Source: Paenibacillus sp. S150 | Lineage (GTDB): Bacteria > Bacillota > Bacilli > Paenibacillales > Paenibacillaceae | Length of the DNA: 64,000 bases | Assembly: GCF_019352175.1 (NCBI RefSeq) | Contig: NZ_JACBYI010000005.1 | Location: 124,001 to 188,000, forward strand | Direction: 5' to 3' | Shown here: piece after piece, positions 35,730 to 44,067 of the stretch | Layout of the letters: every line of letters starts with the position of its first letter | How positions within the stretch are numbered: the first letter of the stretch is position 1 | Notes under the pieces: generated by a model | Database searches by the model: none | What the model was told of the DNA's origin: nothing | What the model saw: only the letters and a program-made list of their open reading frames with translations | Program-made: the position numbers and the translations under genes

Positions 35730-35945
35730 ATGGAGCGGCTGGAGGATTGGTTAAAACGGGAGTTGAAGCTGGATTCCGTGTCCTACGTGGAGCATCATTC
35801 CCATGGACATCTGCTGAAGGGGAAGGTGCAAGGACGAGACGTTGACCTGCTGGTGGTGTCCTCCGGGCATGTATGGAGGAAAAAGCCGTCGGAGCAAAGC
35901 TGGAGTACGACAGGTGTTTATGCGCCGGAGCGGGTTTTATCTTAA
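35730..35945 (+). CDS. Small hypothetical protein, 71 aa
   Basis: ATG after GAGGAAGCGGAGCG. The product is soluble and beta-rich with no recognised domain. It is the first of three short genes between the channel protein and the wall hydrolase, in the same direction. Confidence 0.6.
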   Translation: MERLEDWLKRELKLDSVSYVEHHSHGHLLKGKVQGRDVDLLVVSSGHVWRKKPSEQSWSTTGVYAPERVLS

Positions 35946-35962
35946 ATGAAGGAGGTCTACCC

Positions 35963-36166
35963 ATGTCCAATGAAGAGGAGCCCAAGCTTTATGCGGATTT
36001 TGATCCGGTAAAGATGGAACGGTTTGTGAAGCGCGATGCGCTGCTGCGCTTTGTTGTCGAGGATTTTGTCAAAAAGGGTCTCCCCAGAGTGGAGGCTTTA
36101 GAAGTTACCTTCAACGGCTATGTACTGGAGGATTCAGGGATGATCCGCGAGTATGAGAAAGGCTAG
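35963..36166 (+). CDS. Small hypothetical protein, 67 aa
   Basis: ATG 7 nt after AAGGAGGT, a strong site. The product is acidic at its start and ends EDSGMIREYEKG. No domain is recognised. Its place in the transfer operon suggests a minor role there. Confidence 0.6.
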   Translation: MSNEEEPKLYADFDPVKMERFVKRDALLRFVVEDFVKKGLPRVEALEVTFNGYVLEDSGMIREYEKG

Positions 36167-36191
36167 AACGGATGAAGGAGGAAGGGAAGCG

Positions 36192-36335
36192 GTGGATGTC
36201 GTCAAGGATTGGGAGAAGCTGGTGGCCGATCTGCAAAGGGACGTGGAAAATGGCGATAAGGCCTGCCTTGCTTTGCTGGAAAAAGCACAGCAGGAGTTGA
36301 AAAAGGCAAGAGAGGCCGCTAGTCGTGGACGTTAA
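36192..36335 (+). CDS. Small coiled-coil-like protein, 47 aa
   Basis: I choose the GTG after GGAGGAAGGG. The product is a charged helix (DWEKLVADLQRDVENGDKAC...QQELKKAREAASRGR). It overlaps the start of the next gene by 11 nt. It could be a small coiled-coil partner of the hydrolase. Confidence is limited by its length. Confidence 0.45.
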   Translation: MDVVKDWEKLVADLQRDVENGDKACLALLEKAQQELKKAREAASRGR

Positions 36336-37281
36336 GGCACTGGCCAAGCGGCGCTTGTTCGGCTGGGTGATGGGCAGCATAGGCGGCTTGGGATTAGCCT
36401 TGCTGGCGCTGTTTGGCTTGCTGCTGGTGGTGGTGCTGGGGATGTTCGTCAGCTCCTCGGACTCATCGCTAGGCGGCAACGTTCCCGGACAAGAGGCGTT
36501 GGATATCCCGCCAGCGCTCCTTCCCCTTTACATCCGGGCGGAGCATGAGGGGGTGGCCTGGTCCCGCTTGGCAGCTATTCATAGGGTGTCCACCAACTTT
36601 GGCTTGGAAAAGCCGGAGGGAAGCCATACGGTTGGCGTGTTTGGCTTCCCTCGCGTACTTTGGCAAGCCTACCGGGTCGACGGAGACGGGGATGGGAAGC
36701 TCGACCCGGATAACCCGGCGGATGTTATTTTCTCATTGGCAAACTATTTCAGGCTTGTCTCTGATGAGGCAGACGCAGCGCTTGTCCAACTGTTCCCTGA
36801 TCTGGTGGAGAGAGAGATGGTCATCGCCAAGGAGAGGGAGTACGCGGCGATGCTGGTCATTCACAGTGGCTGGTTGTGGCCGCTAGCCGGGTATCCCGGG
36901 TTATCCAGTGCCTATGGCTACCGGGTGGACCCGGTTACGGGCGCTCCGGGCACCTTTCACGATGGCATCGACATCCCCGCCCCCCGCGGCACTCCCGTGC
37001 TGGCGATTCAGGACGGGACCGTGGTTCAGGTGGTAAAAAGCAGCAGCGGCTATGGCAACCTGATCCGCCTGGAGCATGGGGGAGGCATCGAAAGCTTTTA
37101 CGCTCATTTGACTGACATTGGCGTAAAAAAGCAACAAACCGTGCAGCGTGGAGAGGTGATCGGCTGGGTAGGCAATACCGGAAAGTCAACAGGACCACAC
37201 CTGCATCTGGGTATGACGCAAAACGGCCAATCGTTTAATCCGATGCTGTTTCTACGTCCTGAAACGGAAGGAGGGTTGTAA
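36325..37281 (+). CDS. Membrane-anchored cell-wall hydrolase, M23 peptidase domain (TcpG-like)
   Basis: A GTG start gives 318 residues. A membrane helix lies at about 13-45 (FGWVMGSIGGLGLALLALFG...). Then comes a lytic-transglycosylase-like segment near residues 65-170 without a clear catalytic Glu, followed by an M23 (LytM) peptidase at about 190-310. The zinc ligands are FHDGID (near 212) and GPHLHLG (near 290). The enzyme should open peptidoglycan so the transfer apparatus can pass, as in TcpG or VirB1-type proteins. The M23 residues are intact. Confidence 0.85.
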   Translation: MDVKALAKRRLFGWVMGSIGGLGLALLALFGLLLVVVLGMFVSSSDSSLGGNVPGQEALDIPPALLPLYIRAEHEGVAWSRLAAIHRVSTNFGLEKPEGSHTVGVFGFPRVLWQAYRVDGDGDGKLDPDNPADVIFSLANYFRLVSDEADAALVQLFPDLVEREMVIAKEREYAAMLVIHSGWLWPLAGYPGLSSAYGYRVDPVTGAPGTFHDGIDIPAPRGTPVLAIQDGTVVQVVKSSSGYGNLIRLEHGGGIESFYAHLTDIGVKKQQTVQRGEVIGWVGNTGKSTGPHLHLGMTQNGQSFNPMLFLRPETEGGL

Positions 37282-37282
37282 G

Positions 37283-37495
37283 ATGATTGTGAACTTTCGC
37301 TTTCGCGAGTGTGAGCATAATGGCGACTTGGATAGTTATGCCCGCGATGTAGCAAGGAGTGGAGGAAAGATTGTCTACCGGGAATTGGATGCAGAGCACG
37401 AACGGGGATTTTTAAGTGTGGAGCTTGAAAACGAAGCAGCAGCCGAACGATTCTGGGAGAAGTTTAAACTGACCGATTCCTGGCCCTTTTGTTAA
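37283..37495 (+). CDS. Small hypothetical protein, 70 aa
   Basis: Starts two bases after the hydrolase stop, with a GGAGGG site inside that gene. Soluble, mixed, no recognised domain. Ends the first part of the operon, just before a terminator. Confidence 0.55.
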   Translation: MIVNFRFRECEHNGDLDSYARDVARSGGKIVYRELDAEHERGFLSVELENEAAAERFWEKFKLTDSWPFC

Positions 37496-37522
37496 GCTTC
37501 CATTTTAAATAGGCAGCAGCAG

Positions 37523-37548
37523 CGATCTCGATAGAGATCGTTTTTTTG
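37523..37548 (+). terminator. Rho-independent terminator after the transfer genes
   Basis: CGATCTC and GAGATCG around a GATA loop, followed by TTTTTTT. The flanking AGGCAG and GTTGCCT can extend the stem. Confidence 0.85.
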
Positions 37549-37581
37549 TTGCCTTTATCATCCAATAGGAGGTTATCCTTC

Positions 37582-37857
37582 ATGGCAAAGTCGATTCAAA
37601 AAGTGATTACCCGCGGGGTGCAGCAGCTGGGAATTTCTCCATCTATCCTAGAGAGCCTATTCCGGAAGGCGGAAGAGCTGTTGTCTTCCTCGACCTTTTT
37701 AACTTTTGAGCCCAAAGGCGGATCCGTGCTCATTGGGGATGGAAATGGGAAGAGCCTGGGTGCATTGAACATAGTGTTGCCCCAAAAAGTATGGATTGTT
37801 TTTGATGATTACGGCAATCGCTGGGTAGCGACTCTGCTGCTACCGGAGGAGTATTAA
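37582..37857 (+). CDS. Small hypothetical protein, 91 aa
   Basis: ATG 8 nt after AGGAGGTT. The protein starts with a helix, then a beta-rich region (GKSLGALNIVLPQKVWIVFDDYGNRWV). No domain is recognised. Its stop overlaps the start of the methylase remnant by one base (TAATG), so the two were coupled before the methylase decayed. Confidence 0.55.
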   Translation: MAKSIQKVITRGVQQLGISPSILESLFRKAEELLSSSTFLTFEPKGGSVLIGDGNGKSLGALNIVLPQKVWIVFDDYGNRWVATLLLPEEY

Positions 37858-38290
37858 TGTCCTTTGGACCGTGCATCGACTTATTTTGCGGTGCAGGGGG
37901 GTTGTCCTTGGGCTTTGTCCAGGCAGGCTTTGCTATTGGTCTTGGAGTGGATACGGATACCGCCGCGCTACAAACGTTCCGGTACAATCACCCGAGTGTC
38001 CACACGCTGCAGGAGGATGTAGTGCGTTTGAGCGGAGACAGGCTGCGGGCAGAATTCGGTGAAAATCCGGTGTTGGCATTATCGGCGGCCCGCCCTGTCA
38101 AGGATTTTCAGTGGCGGAAAGACACGATCCAAACGATCCGCGCAACCAGCTGCCCTATGAATACGCCCGGCTGCTCAAGGAAATCCAGCCCAGTTTTTTT
38201 CTAATGGAAAATGTCAAAGGGCTGTTGAGTAAAAAACAACGAATTCATTTTGACGCTTTGCTGAAACTGTTTGCTGCTGCCGGGTACTAG
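37857..38290 (+). pseudogene. DNA cytosine methyltransferase, frameshifted and truncated
   Basis: The first part reads IDLFCGAGGLSLGF (SAM motif I). Near base 38078 one base appears to be missing; in the next frame it continues GGPPCQGFSVAERHDP with the catalytic Cys, LMENVKGLL and then LFAAAGY before a stop at 38288. The remaining two thirds of a normal 300-400-residue enzyme are absent. Two independent defects make activity unlikely. This is a second C5 methylase besides the one at 16248, and a Dam-type gene follows. Confidence 0.9.
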
Positions 38291-38380
38291 CTGGAGTGGA
38301 AGTTGCTTAGCGCCTGGGACGCGAAGCCTTCCACGTTTAAGGTGCTGGTTGCTTTAAACGAGGCAGAAAGGGAAATCCAA

Positions 38381-38647
38381 ATGCTGGATATTCATATTTA
38401 TGTGCAAGAAATTCGGGGGACGAATCAGATCATTGGGATGGTTCCCGGTAAGGAGTTATTCGATTTGGGCAGCCGTAGTGATGCGGAGCAAGCGCTCATT
38501 TGCGCACTGGATGTTGCCCGCTTGCTTAATGTACCGGAAAACAACATTCACCTATATGGAAAAACGGTAAAGGAATGGCTGCAAGCCGGGCTTAAAACGA
38601 GAATCGGTAACATGGAACAACGGACAAGGGAGGAATCCACATGCTGA
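38381..38647 (+). CDS. Small hypothetical protein, 88 aa
   Basis: I choose the ATG 8 nt after AAAGGGA. The protein is mixed alpha/beta (VQEIRGTNQIIGMVPGKELF, then ALDVARLLNVPENNIHLYG). Its stop overlaps the Dam-type gene by 7 nt. No family recognised. Confidence 0.5.
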   Translation: MLDIHIYVQEIRGTNQIIGMVPGKELFDLGSRSDAEQALICALDVARLLNVPENNIHLYGKTVKEWLQAGLKTRIGNMEQRTREESTC

Positions 38648-39435
38648 AAAGTCCGATCCGTTGGCAGGGTGGCAAGTCCCGCCTGCGTAAAGAGATTATC
38701 GCCCGCTTCCCGCCGCATGTTGTCTATGCCGAGGTGTTTGGCGGCGGTGGATGGGTGTTGTTTGGGAAAGAGCGATCCAAGGTTGAGGTGTTTGCAGACA
38801 TTAACTCGGAACTGGTCAACTTCTTTCGGGTGATTCAGGAGGATTGGGAGGAGCTGGCGAAGCGCTTTGAGTGGGCGCTATATGCCCGCGATGAATTTCA
38901 ACGCATTATGAAGCGGCGGAATACCGAGCGTGATCCGGTTACCCGGGCTTATGACTTTTATTATCGTGTTTATTCCCATTTTGGCGGTAAGTACAATGAT
39001 TCAGATGACTGGGGCTACACTCGCAGCAAGCCTGCCCTTGATCTCTCCAAGGTCAAGGACAAGTTCAGGCTGGCTCACGAACGACTTATTGGTGTTTATA
39101 TCGAAAACCGTTCCTTTGAAGAGGTGCTCTTGCGATACGATTCGCCGGACACCTTTTTTTATTGTGATCCACCCTATCTGGGACTGGCCGGTTACCTCTA
39201 TAAATTTAATGAAGAGGATCACCGGAAGCTACGAGAGATGCTCGGTCAGATCAAGGGCAAATTCCTGCTCAGCATTAACGATCACCCTCAAATCCGGGAA
39301 TGGTACGCGAGCTTTACCATGGAGGAATTGGAAACCAGGTATTCTATTGCCAAGCAAACCAAGGGAAGACAAGCAGTCAGGGAGCTACTGATTTACAATT
39401 ACCCGCCTACATGGAAAAAGGAGGAGTCGCCGTGA
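38641..39435 (+). CDS. DNA adenine-N6 methyltransferase, Dam/D12 class
   Basis: The 264 residues hold the D12-class motifs in order: PIRWQGGKSRL near residue 5, VFGGGGWVLF (SAM site) near 33, ADINSELVN near 52, and the catalytic DPPY near 176, followed by the C-terminal pattern. This enzyme adds methyl groups to adenine N6, probably protecting the element from restriction or regulating it. No matching nuclease gene is adjacent. It seems intact, in contrast to the C5 methylase just upstream. Confidence 0.9.
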   Translation: MLKSPIRWQGGKSRLRKEIIARFPPHVVYAEVFGGGGWVLFGKERSKVEVFADINSELVNFFRVIQEDWEELAKRFEWALYARDEFQRIMKRRNTERDPVTRAYDFYYRVYSHFGGKYNDSDDWGYTRSKPALDLSKVKDKFRLAHERLIGVYIENRSFEEVLLRYDSPDTFFYCDPPYLGLAGYLYKFNEEDHRKLREMLGQIKGKFLLSINDHPQIREWYASFTMEELETRYSIAKQTKGRQAVRELLIYNYPPTWKKEESP

Positions 39436-39740
39436 TTTTTTCAACTGTCCATATATATGGCCGGATGAGGGAGAAGCCAGGCTTGCCACAATATATTACC
39501 GATCAAAGCAGGCCGTATCAACGTTACCAGAACATTGTCACCTTCGTGGTCACAGCCCGGGAACTGGACGCCATTTTGCAGATGGAAGAGTCGGATATCA
39601 TTAAACGCTATTGCTATCAATTGCTTGCGTTGACGGATCGTAACCGGGTGCTAGTTGTGGATCCGCAAGGCTATTCCTATGCCCGCTACACCTGCAGCAT
39701 CGACAGGGAAACAGCCAATCACATTTTAAGCAGGATATAG
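39432..39740 (+). CDS. Small hypothetical protein, 102 aa (paralogue of next)
   Basis: A GTG start overlaps the Dam stop and has AAAAAGGAGGAG before it. The C-terminal part reads NRVLVVDPQGYSYARYTCSID, nearly the same as in the next gene (RRVLVVDTSGYSYARYVYSID). The two are therefore paralogues from a duplication. Function unknown. Confidence 0.65.
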   Translation: MIFSTVHIYGRMREKPGLPQYITDQSRPYQRYQNIVTFVVTARELDAILQMEESDIIKRYCYQLLALTDRNRVLVVDPQGYSYARYTCSIDRETANHILSRI

Positions 39741-39790
39741 TTGCGCCATTGGAAATCTGAAAACCAGCTTTAAAAGGGAGGGATAACATC

Positions 39791-40099
39791 ATGTTTGTGA
39801 TGGATATTTGGGTGTACAAGGAATACCGGAAGCATGGCAAGCTGCCGCCTTATGCGTATTCCTCCGGCAAATTACTTAAAAGTTTTTTGCAGATTCCTGT
39901 TCTCACCGTAAGCGCAGCGGTGATGGATGGGGCCATTGCTCTGGAAGACTTGGACCTGCTCAGGACGCATCGAAACCATCCTGTTATCTTGACAGATCGC
40001 CGCCGGGTACTGGTCGTGGATACGTCCGGTTATAGCTACGCCCGGTATGTTTATTCCATTGATGTGGAAACGGCCCAAACCATTTTGAGCCGGGTGTAA
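39791..40099 (+). CDS. Small hypothetical protein, 102 aa (paralogue of previous)
   Basis: ATG after AAAGGGAGGG. It has the same length as its neighbour and shares the segment VLVVD..GYSYARY..SID.ETA..ILSR. No domain recognised. The duplicated pair sits among the short genes preceding the pilus operon. Confidence 0.65.
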   Translation: MFVMDIWVYKEYRKHGKLPPYAYSSGKLLKSFLQIPVLTVSAAVMDGAIALEDLDLLRTHRNHPVILTDRRRVLVVDTSGYSYARYVYSIDVETAQTILSRV

Positions 40100-40116
40100 G
40101 GGAAGGGGGGGGGCGC

Positions 40117-40299
40117 ATGGACCAGATCCGCATTGAAGCAAGCGAAGCAGGTTTTTCGGTCATTCTGGAGCATCGGGGTTCTACACAGGAAATGGACAGG
40201 CGCCGGTCGTTTCCTGATGCGGAGCAGTTTGCTTGTTATTTGGCGCGGCAACTGGAGCTGGATGTTTATTATCTCGGGAAGAAAATCCAACGGAAGTGA
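40117..40299 (+). CDS. Small hypothetical protein, 60 aa
   Basis: ATG after GGGAAGGGGGGGG. Ends with KKIQRK. No domain recognised. It may belong to the short-gene cluster with the two paralogues. Confidence 0.5.
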   Translation: MDQIRIEASEAGFSVILEHRGSTQEMDRRRSFPDAEQFACYLARQLELDVYYLGKKIQRK

Positions 40300-40309
40300 G
40301 GGCAGAAAA

Positions 40310-40501
40310 ATGGTAAAAGTACCGGAAAAGGTGCTGCAGGAACTGGAAATGATCCGAACCTCCGGAGCCATCAATATGCTGGATACTTTTGCTGTTATCC
40401 GCTGTGCGGATCAGCTCGGCATGCAAAACGCAGCAGCCTGGGTGCGAAACAACAGGACACTCTATTGGGATGGTATATTTGCCGGTTTTGAAGCGGAGTA
40501 A
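40310..40501 (+). CDS. DUF5049-like small protein, 63 aa
   Basis: ATG after GTGAGGGCAG. The pattern VPEKVLQELEMIRTSGAINMLD and the following Gly-rich turn match DUF5049, a short family of phage and element proteins of unknown function. It precedes the pilus operon by 15 bp. Confidence 0.6.
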   Translation: MVKVPEKVLQELEMIRTSGAINMLDTFAVIRCADQLGMQNAAAWVRNNRTLYWDGIFAGFEAE

Positions 40502-40516
40502 ACGGGGAGGGTTGAC

Positions 40517-42142
40517 ATGGAAGTAGCGTTGTTTCGCCCCATTCAGCGGCAAGCATGGGTGGACAAGCTGCGGCGTTCCGGATATACGGTAAAATTCGTC
40601 CATGACCTGGAACGCCTCTCTCCTTCACTGGATATTGTTGTCGTCGACACAGCCGTAGCCAAATGGAAGGATTATGTGCGAATGGTGAAGGAGAAGGGCA
40701 TTCCTATTGTGCTGCTGATAGAAGGGAGTGCTCCATTGAGGCTGGAACGTTTCCCGGCTATGGGTATTGCCGGAACCGTCACACCCGCAGAGAATACGGA
40801 TCAGCTTTTCTCGCGGTTTGTTAAGCAGAGGAATGAGGCAGTTGAAGCAATTGGAGAAGCTCTGGCGGTAATCCAGAAACAAGAGCAAGCTGGGCTACCC
40901 GATGACAACAGTCAGAAAAGAGAAACTCTCTTACCTTTGTCACGAAGAAAAATGCAAAGTGAGAACAACCGAGAGTTGAAGAATCCAATTCAAGATTTAT
41001 CTTCTGGCGAAGAAACCCATCGATTGGGAAGCCCAAGTGATGGGAGTGAACACCCTTTTGCGTTTACCACCGTGGAAGTAGTGAATCAAGGGAACACGTC
41101 AGCGGAAAACGAGCACGTGGACTCCGATTCCCATGAGTCTAATCCATTGGCCATCAAGGGATTCATGAAAGAAGTCGACCATACAGAGAACGGCCCAAAG
41201 CCTGATGCCGGTACAGAAGACAGGGAACATCCCCCTGTTCCGCTGTCGCAAAAACGAAAACTGTCTCCTGATTTTCCGGAATTGGATAGTGATGCAGGAG
41301 TTATAGCAGGTGAGATTCGCGAAAAGAGGAAAATAGAGTCATTCGAGTCTGTGCCGCAACTCGCTTTGCCATTTGAGAAGCAACGTGATCTTCCCTCCGT
41401 CGTAACCGTCTACGCGCCCAAAGGCGGCGTGGGCAAAACCGTGTTTTTGCTTCATTTGGCCGCTGTACTCGCTAAGGAAAACTGCCGTGTCTGCTTGCTG
41501 GATCTGGATGTCATGCACGGAACCGTAGCCAGCACGCTTCAACTGTCGCCAGCTAAAACGATCGCCGATCTGGTTCGCCGGATCGACGACCCAAAGGCAA
41601 GCCGAGCCTGTCTTCTACCCATGAAGATGGGCTTTTGCATTGTTGCTGCACCGGAAAAAACAGGTACGTTTGCTTTGCGACAGGAGCAGCTTCCGGCATT
41701 GTTTCATTTTTTAAAAGCAGAGACGGATGTGGTGCTGGTGGATCTATCATCGCGTTTTGATCCCATTGTAAAAATGGCACTGGAGCAGAGCGATGTGCTG
41801 CTCCTGATGACCACTCCCGACCCAGCCAGCATCGACAGTCTGAAGCGGGCAAAGCCGCTGTTATCCAGTCTGCTGCCCTCACCGGACACCGCAATCATTG
41901 GGAATCGGTTATCCGAACCGCTGCCTAAAGATTATTTCCAAAATATGTTATATTGGCCCGTACTGCTGGAACTTTCAGAAGAAGCAGCGGTTGCGGCGGC
42001 GGTCAGGCGCGGGGAACTGGCTTTGCGCAGTTCCTACAGTCAACTGATTTTGGGCCTTGTCAGACAGTGGCTGGGAATGGAGGCGACAGAGCCTGCCAAG
42101 GGGAAAAACTCACTGGCAAAGCTATTTTTGCGCATGCGATGA
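40517..42142 (+). CDS. CpaE-like MinD/ParA ATPase of the Tad-type pilus
   Basis: The ATG follows GGGAGGGTTGAC. This 541-residue protein has a receiver-like N-terminal domain (residues 1-105), a long low-complexity acidic linker (about 115-290), then a deviant Walker A KGGVGKTVFLLHLAA near 301 and LLDLDVMHGTVAS near 328. This is the layout of CpaE/TadZ, which positions the Tad pilus machine. All Walker residues are present. It opens a run of nine to ten genes that make up a Tad-like system. Confidence 0.8.
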   Translation: MEVALFRPIQRQAWVDKLRRSGYTVKFVHDLERLSPSLDIVVVDTAVAKWKDYVRMVKEKGIPIVLLIEGSAPLRLERFPAMGIAGTVTPAENTDQLFSRFVKQRNEAVEAIGEALAVIQKQEQAGLPDDNSQKRETLLPLSRRKMQSENNRELKNPIQDLSSGEETHRLGSPSDGSEHPFAFTTVEVVNQGNTSAENEHVDSDSHESNPLAIKGFMKEVDHTENGPKPDAGTEDREHPPVPLSQKRKLSPDFPELDSDAGVIAGEIREKRKIESFESVPQLALPFEKQRDLPSVVTVYAPKGGVGKTVFLLHLAAVLAKENCRVCLLDLDVMHGTVASTLQLSPAKTIADLVRRIDDPKASRACLLPMKMGFCIVAAPEKTGTFALRQEQLPALFHFLKAETDVVLVDLSSRFDPIVKMALEQSDVLLLMTTPDPASIDSLKRAKPLLSSLLPSPDTAIIGNRLSEPLPKDYFQNMLYWPVLLELSEEAAVAAAVRRGELALRSSYSQLILGLVRQWLGMEATEPAKGKNSLAKLFLRMR

Positions 42143-42175
42143 TCTTTATTTTAGTCAGAGAGGAGCCAATGAAAC

Positions 42176-43327
42176 ATGTTCTTTATGCAACGTTACCGCA
42201 AGCAACTGGTGATCGCAGCCGTTGGTTTAGCATTGATCTCGTTACTGCTCGTTCTTGCGGCGATTTTCTACTATCAGGCTAAGCAGGAGACCCTGCGAGA
42301 GCAATTGCGAAGTGAATACGAAATGAAGCTGCAGGAGCAGCAGACGACGCAGCAGCAAACTCAAGTCCGGGTAATTGTGGCCAGCCGTACTATTCTGGCG
42401 GGGACAACGCTGCAGTCCGAGGATGTGAAAACCATGGAGGTTGATGCGAGTCAGGGGGCTTATGCTGTCAAAGAATTGGGGCAAGTGGTGGGGAAGGTAA
42501 GCAAAATCGATCTGGAGCCGGACACGCCGCTTGTCGCCTCCATGCTGTTTGAGGAGCAGCCGCTGGCCCGGGATGTACGCTTCCAGGAATTTAACGTGAT
42601 CCAACTCCCCACCAACCTGCAGCAAGGCCAGTTTGTCGATGTGCGAATTAACTTTCCCACCGGCGAGGACTTTATTGTACTTAGCAAAAAGAAGGTGCGG
42701 GAATTGTCCGGCACCATCGTCTGGTACGAGATGAATGAACCGGAAATCCTGATGGCCTCCAGTGCCATCATCGACGCTTATTTGCAGGGGGCCAGGCTGT
42801 ATGCTCTCACTTATGTGGACGCAGGGATGCAGGAAGCGGCTATTGCCAATTATCCTTCCAACCCGAAGGTACTGGACCTGATGGAAAAAGACCCGAATAT
42901 TTTGGAAGAGGCCAAAACGGCTCTCGCCCGCCAGCTGCGCACTACGCTGGACCAAAACCTGAGCGCCATGAGCGATGCCGACAAGCTGAAGGTGATGAGC
43001 GGCAGTGTGACCGTGCAGCAGCAGCTGCAAAACGACCGCCTTATGACCCAGCAGAACAATGCAGCCAAACAGGCAGCCCAGCAACAAACACAGCAGCAGA
43101 GCGGACAACAAACCGGAACACAGGGAGAGTCAACTGGACAAGCAGCTCCATCTGGCGATCAAACGGCACAGATAACACCAACCCCTATGCCGCAACCGTC
43201 ACAAGCCGAGCAATCACCCTCGATGCAGCCTCCGAAAACGGAAGCTACTTCTCAACCGGACAAGCCGGAGGCCGATAAAGTGCAGGATGTATTTGAGCAG
43301 GAACCTGTTGGCGAGTCCGAATCATGA
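42176..43327 (+). CDS. CpaB/RcpC-like SAF-domain pilus assembly protein
   Basis: One membrane helix lies at about residues 8-30 (LVIAAVGLALISLLLVLAAIF), followed by a SAF domain near 60-135 (VRVIVASRTILAGTTLQSEDV) and a C-terminal Gln/Pro-rich tail (QQQTQQQSGQQTGTQGES...). Such proteins are the periplasmic-side or envelope component of Tad pilus systems. Length (383) is within the family range. The stop overlaps the next ATG. Confidence 0.75.
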   Translation: MFFMQRYRKQLVIAAVGLALISLLLVLAAIFYYQAKQETLREQLRSEYEMKLQEQQTTQQQTQVRVIVASRTILAGTTLQSEDVKTMEVDASQGAYAVKELGQVVGKVSKIDLEPDTPLVASMLFEEQPLARDVRFQEFNVIQLPTNLQQGQFVDVRINFPTGEDFIVLSKKKVRELSGTIVWYEMNEPEILMASSAIIDAYLQGARLYALTYVDAGMQEAAIANYPSNPKVLDLMEKDPNILEEAKTALARQLRTTLDQNLSAMSDADKLKVMSGSVTVQQQLQNDRLMTQQNNAAKQAAQQQTQQQSGQQTGTQGESTGQAAPSGDQTAQITPTPMPQPSQAEQSPSMQPPKTEATSQPDKPEADKVQDVFEQEPVGESES

Positions 43328-43338
43328 AAGGGACAGCG

Positions 43339-44067
43339 ATGAAGAACGTTATCTTTCTGGGCGCACCGGAGAAAAGTCACTTGCTGCTGAGTGTAGGTAA
43401 GCTGGTGGCATCAGCGGGAAAGAGGGTGCTTCTGGTGGATTCTTCCATTACTCAATCGGTGCAAGCTTACCTGCCTGTGAGTGATGAACGCCCGGGAGCC
43501 TTTGTCACTGAGTTTGCCGGAATCGATGTGGCCGCTGGATTTATTACCCGCGGGCAACTGGAGCACTATTTCCGGGAGACGGAAGGCGGGTGGCCTGACT
43601 ATGATGTGCTGCTGCTGGATACGGATCATACCCAATTTGTCAGCGGGCAGGACTTGGCCGACTTCACACACCGGGTGTGGTGCAGCAATTTCAATAAACT
43701 GACCCTGCAAAAAAATGTGGAACTGCTGCAGCGGCTGAGCCTGGGTGAATCCAGAGAGCAGCCGCTGCCGTTTTTCAAGCTACTGCTACCGTTTGTGGAA
43801 ACGACAATTTCGCCTGCCTACATCGACTCCCTGTATGCCGGTAATCCCATCCAGTGGCAGGAGCCTCCTTTTCAGATTTCACTGAATGAACAGGACCTCT
43901 CTGCCATTTTGGATAACCAGCATCACACCAGGATTGCCGTTCGTCATTTGTCCCGCACCTATGTCCAAACGGTGTGGTCGCTGGCCAGCACACTATTCGA
44001 TCTGGATCAGCGAACGATTCGCGCAGCCTGGAAGCAGATGCGGAGGAGGGATCGCCATGGGCAGTAG
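43339..44067 (+). CDS. Degenerate P-loop protein of the pilus operon, 242 aa
   Basis: The ATG at 43339 follows GAAAGGGA (43324 is an alternative). The fold resembles MinD/ParA: VIFLGAPEKSHLLLSVGKL, RVLLVDSSITQ and YDVLLLDTD give the beta strands and Walker-B-like residues. The Walker A lacks the usual Gly-Lys-Thr, so ATP turnover is unlikely. It is the second of three MinD-like proteins in this operon. A structural or regulatory role in pilus assembly is inferred. Confidence 0.65.
   Translation: MKNVIFLGAPEKSHLLLSVGKLVASAGKRVLLVDSSITQSVQAYLPVSDERPGAFVTEFAGIDVAAGFITRGQLEHYFRETEGGWPDYDVLLLDTDHTQFVSGQDLADFTHRVWCSNFNKLTLQKNVELLQRLSLGESREQPLPFFKLLLPFVETTISPAYIDSLYAGNPIQWQEPPFQISLNEQDLSAILDNQHHTRIAVRHLSRTYVQTVWSLASTLFDLDQRTIRAAWKQMRRRDRHGQ

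Noticed and set aside
42242..43111. Reading frame of 289 codons on the minus strand
   Set aside because: Antisense to the CpaB-like gene; the sequence is Leu/His/Gln-rich and has no recognisable domain.
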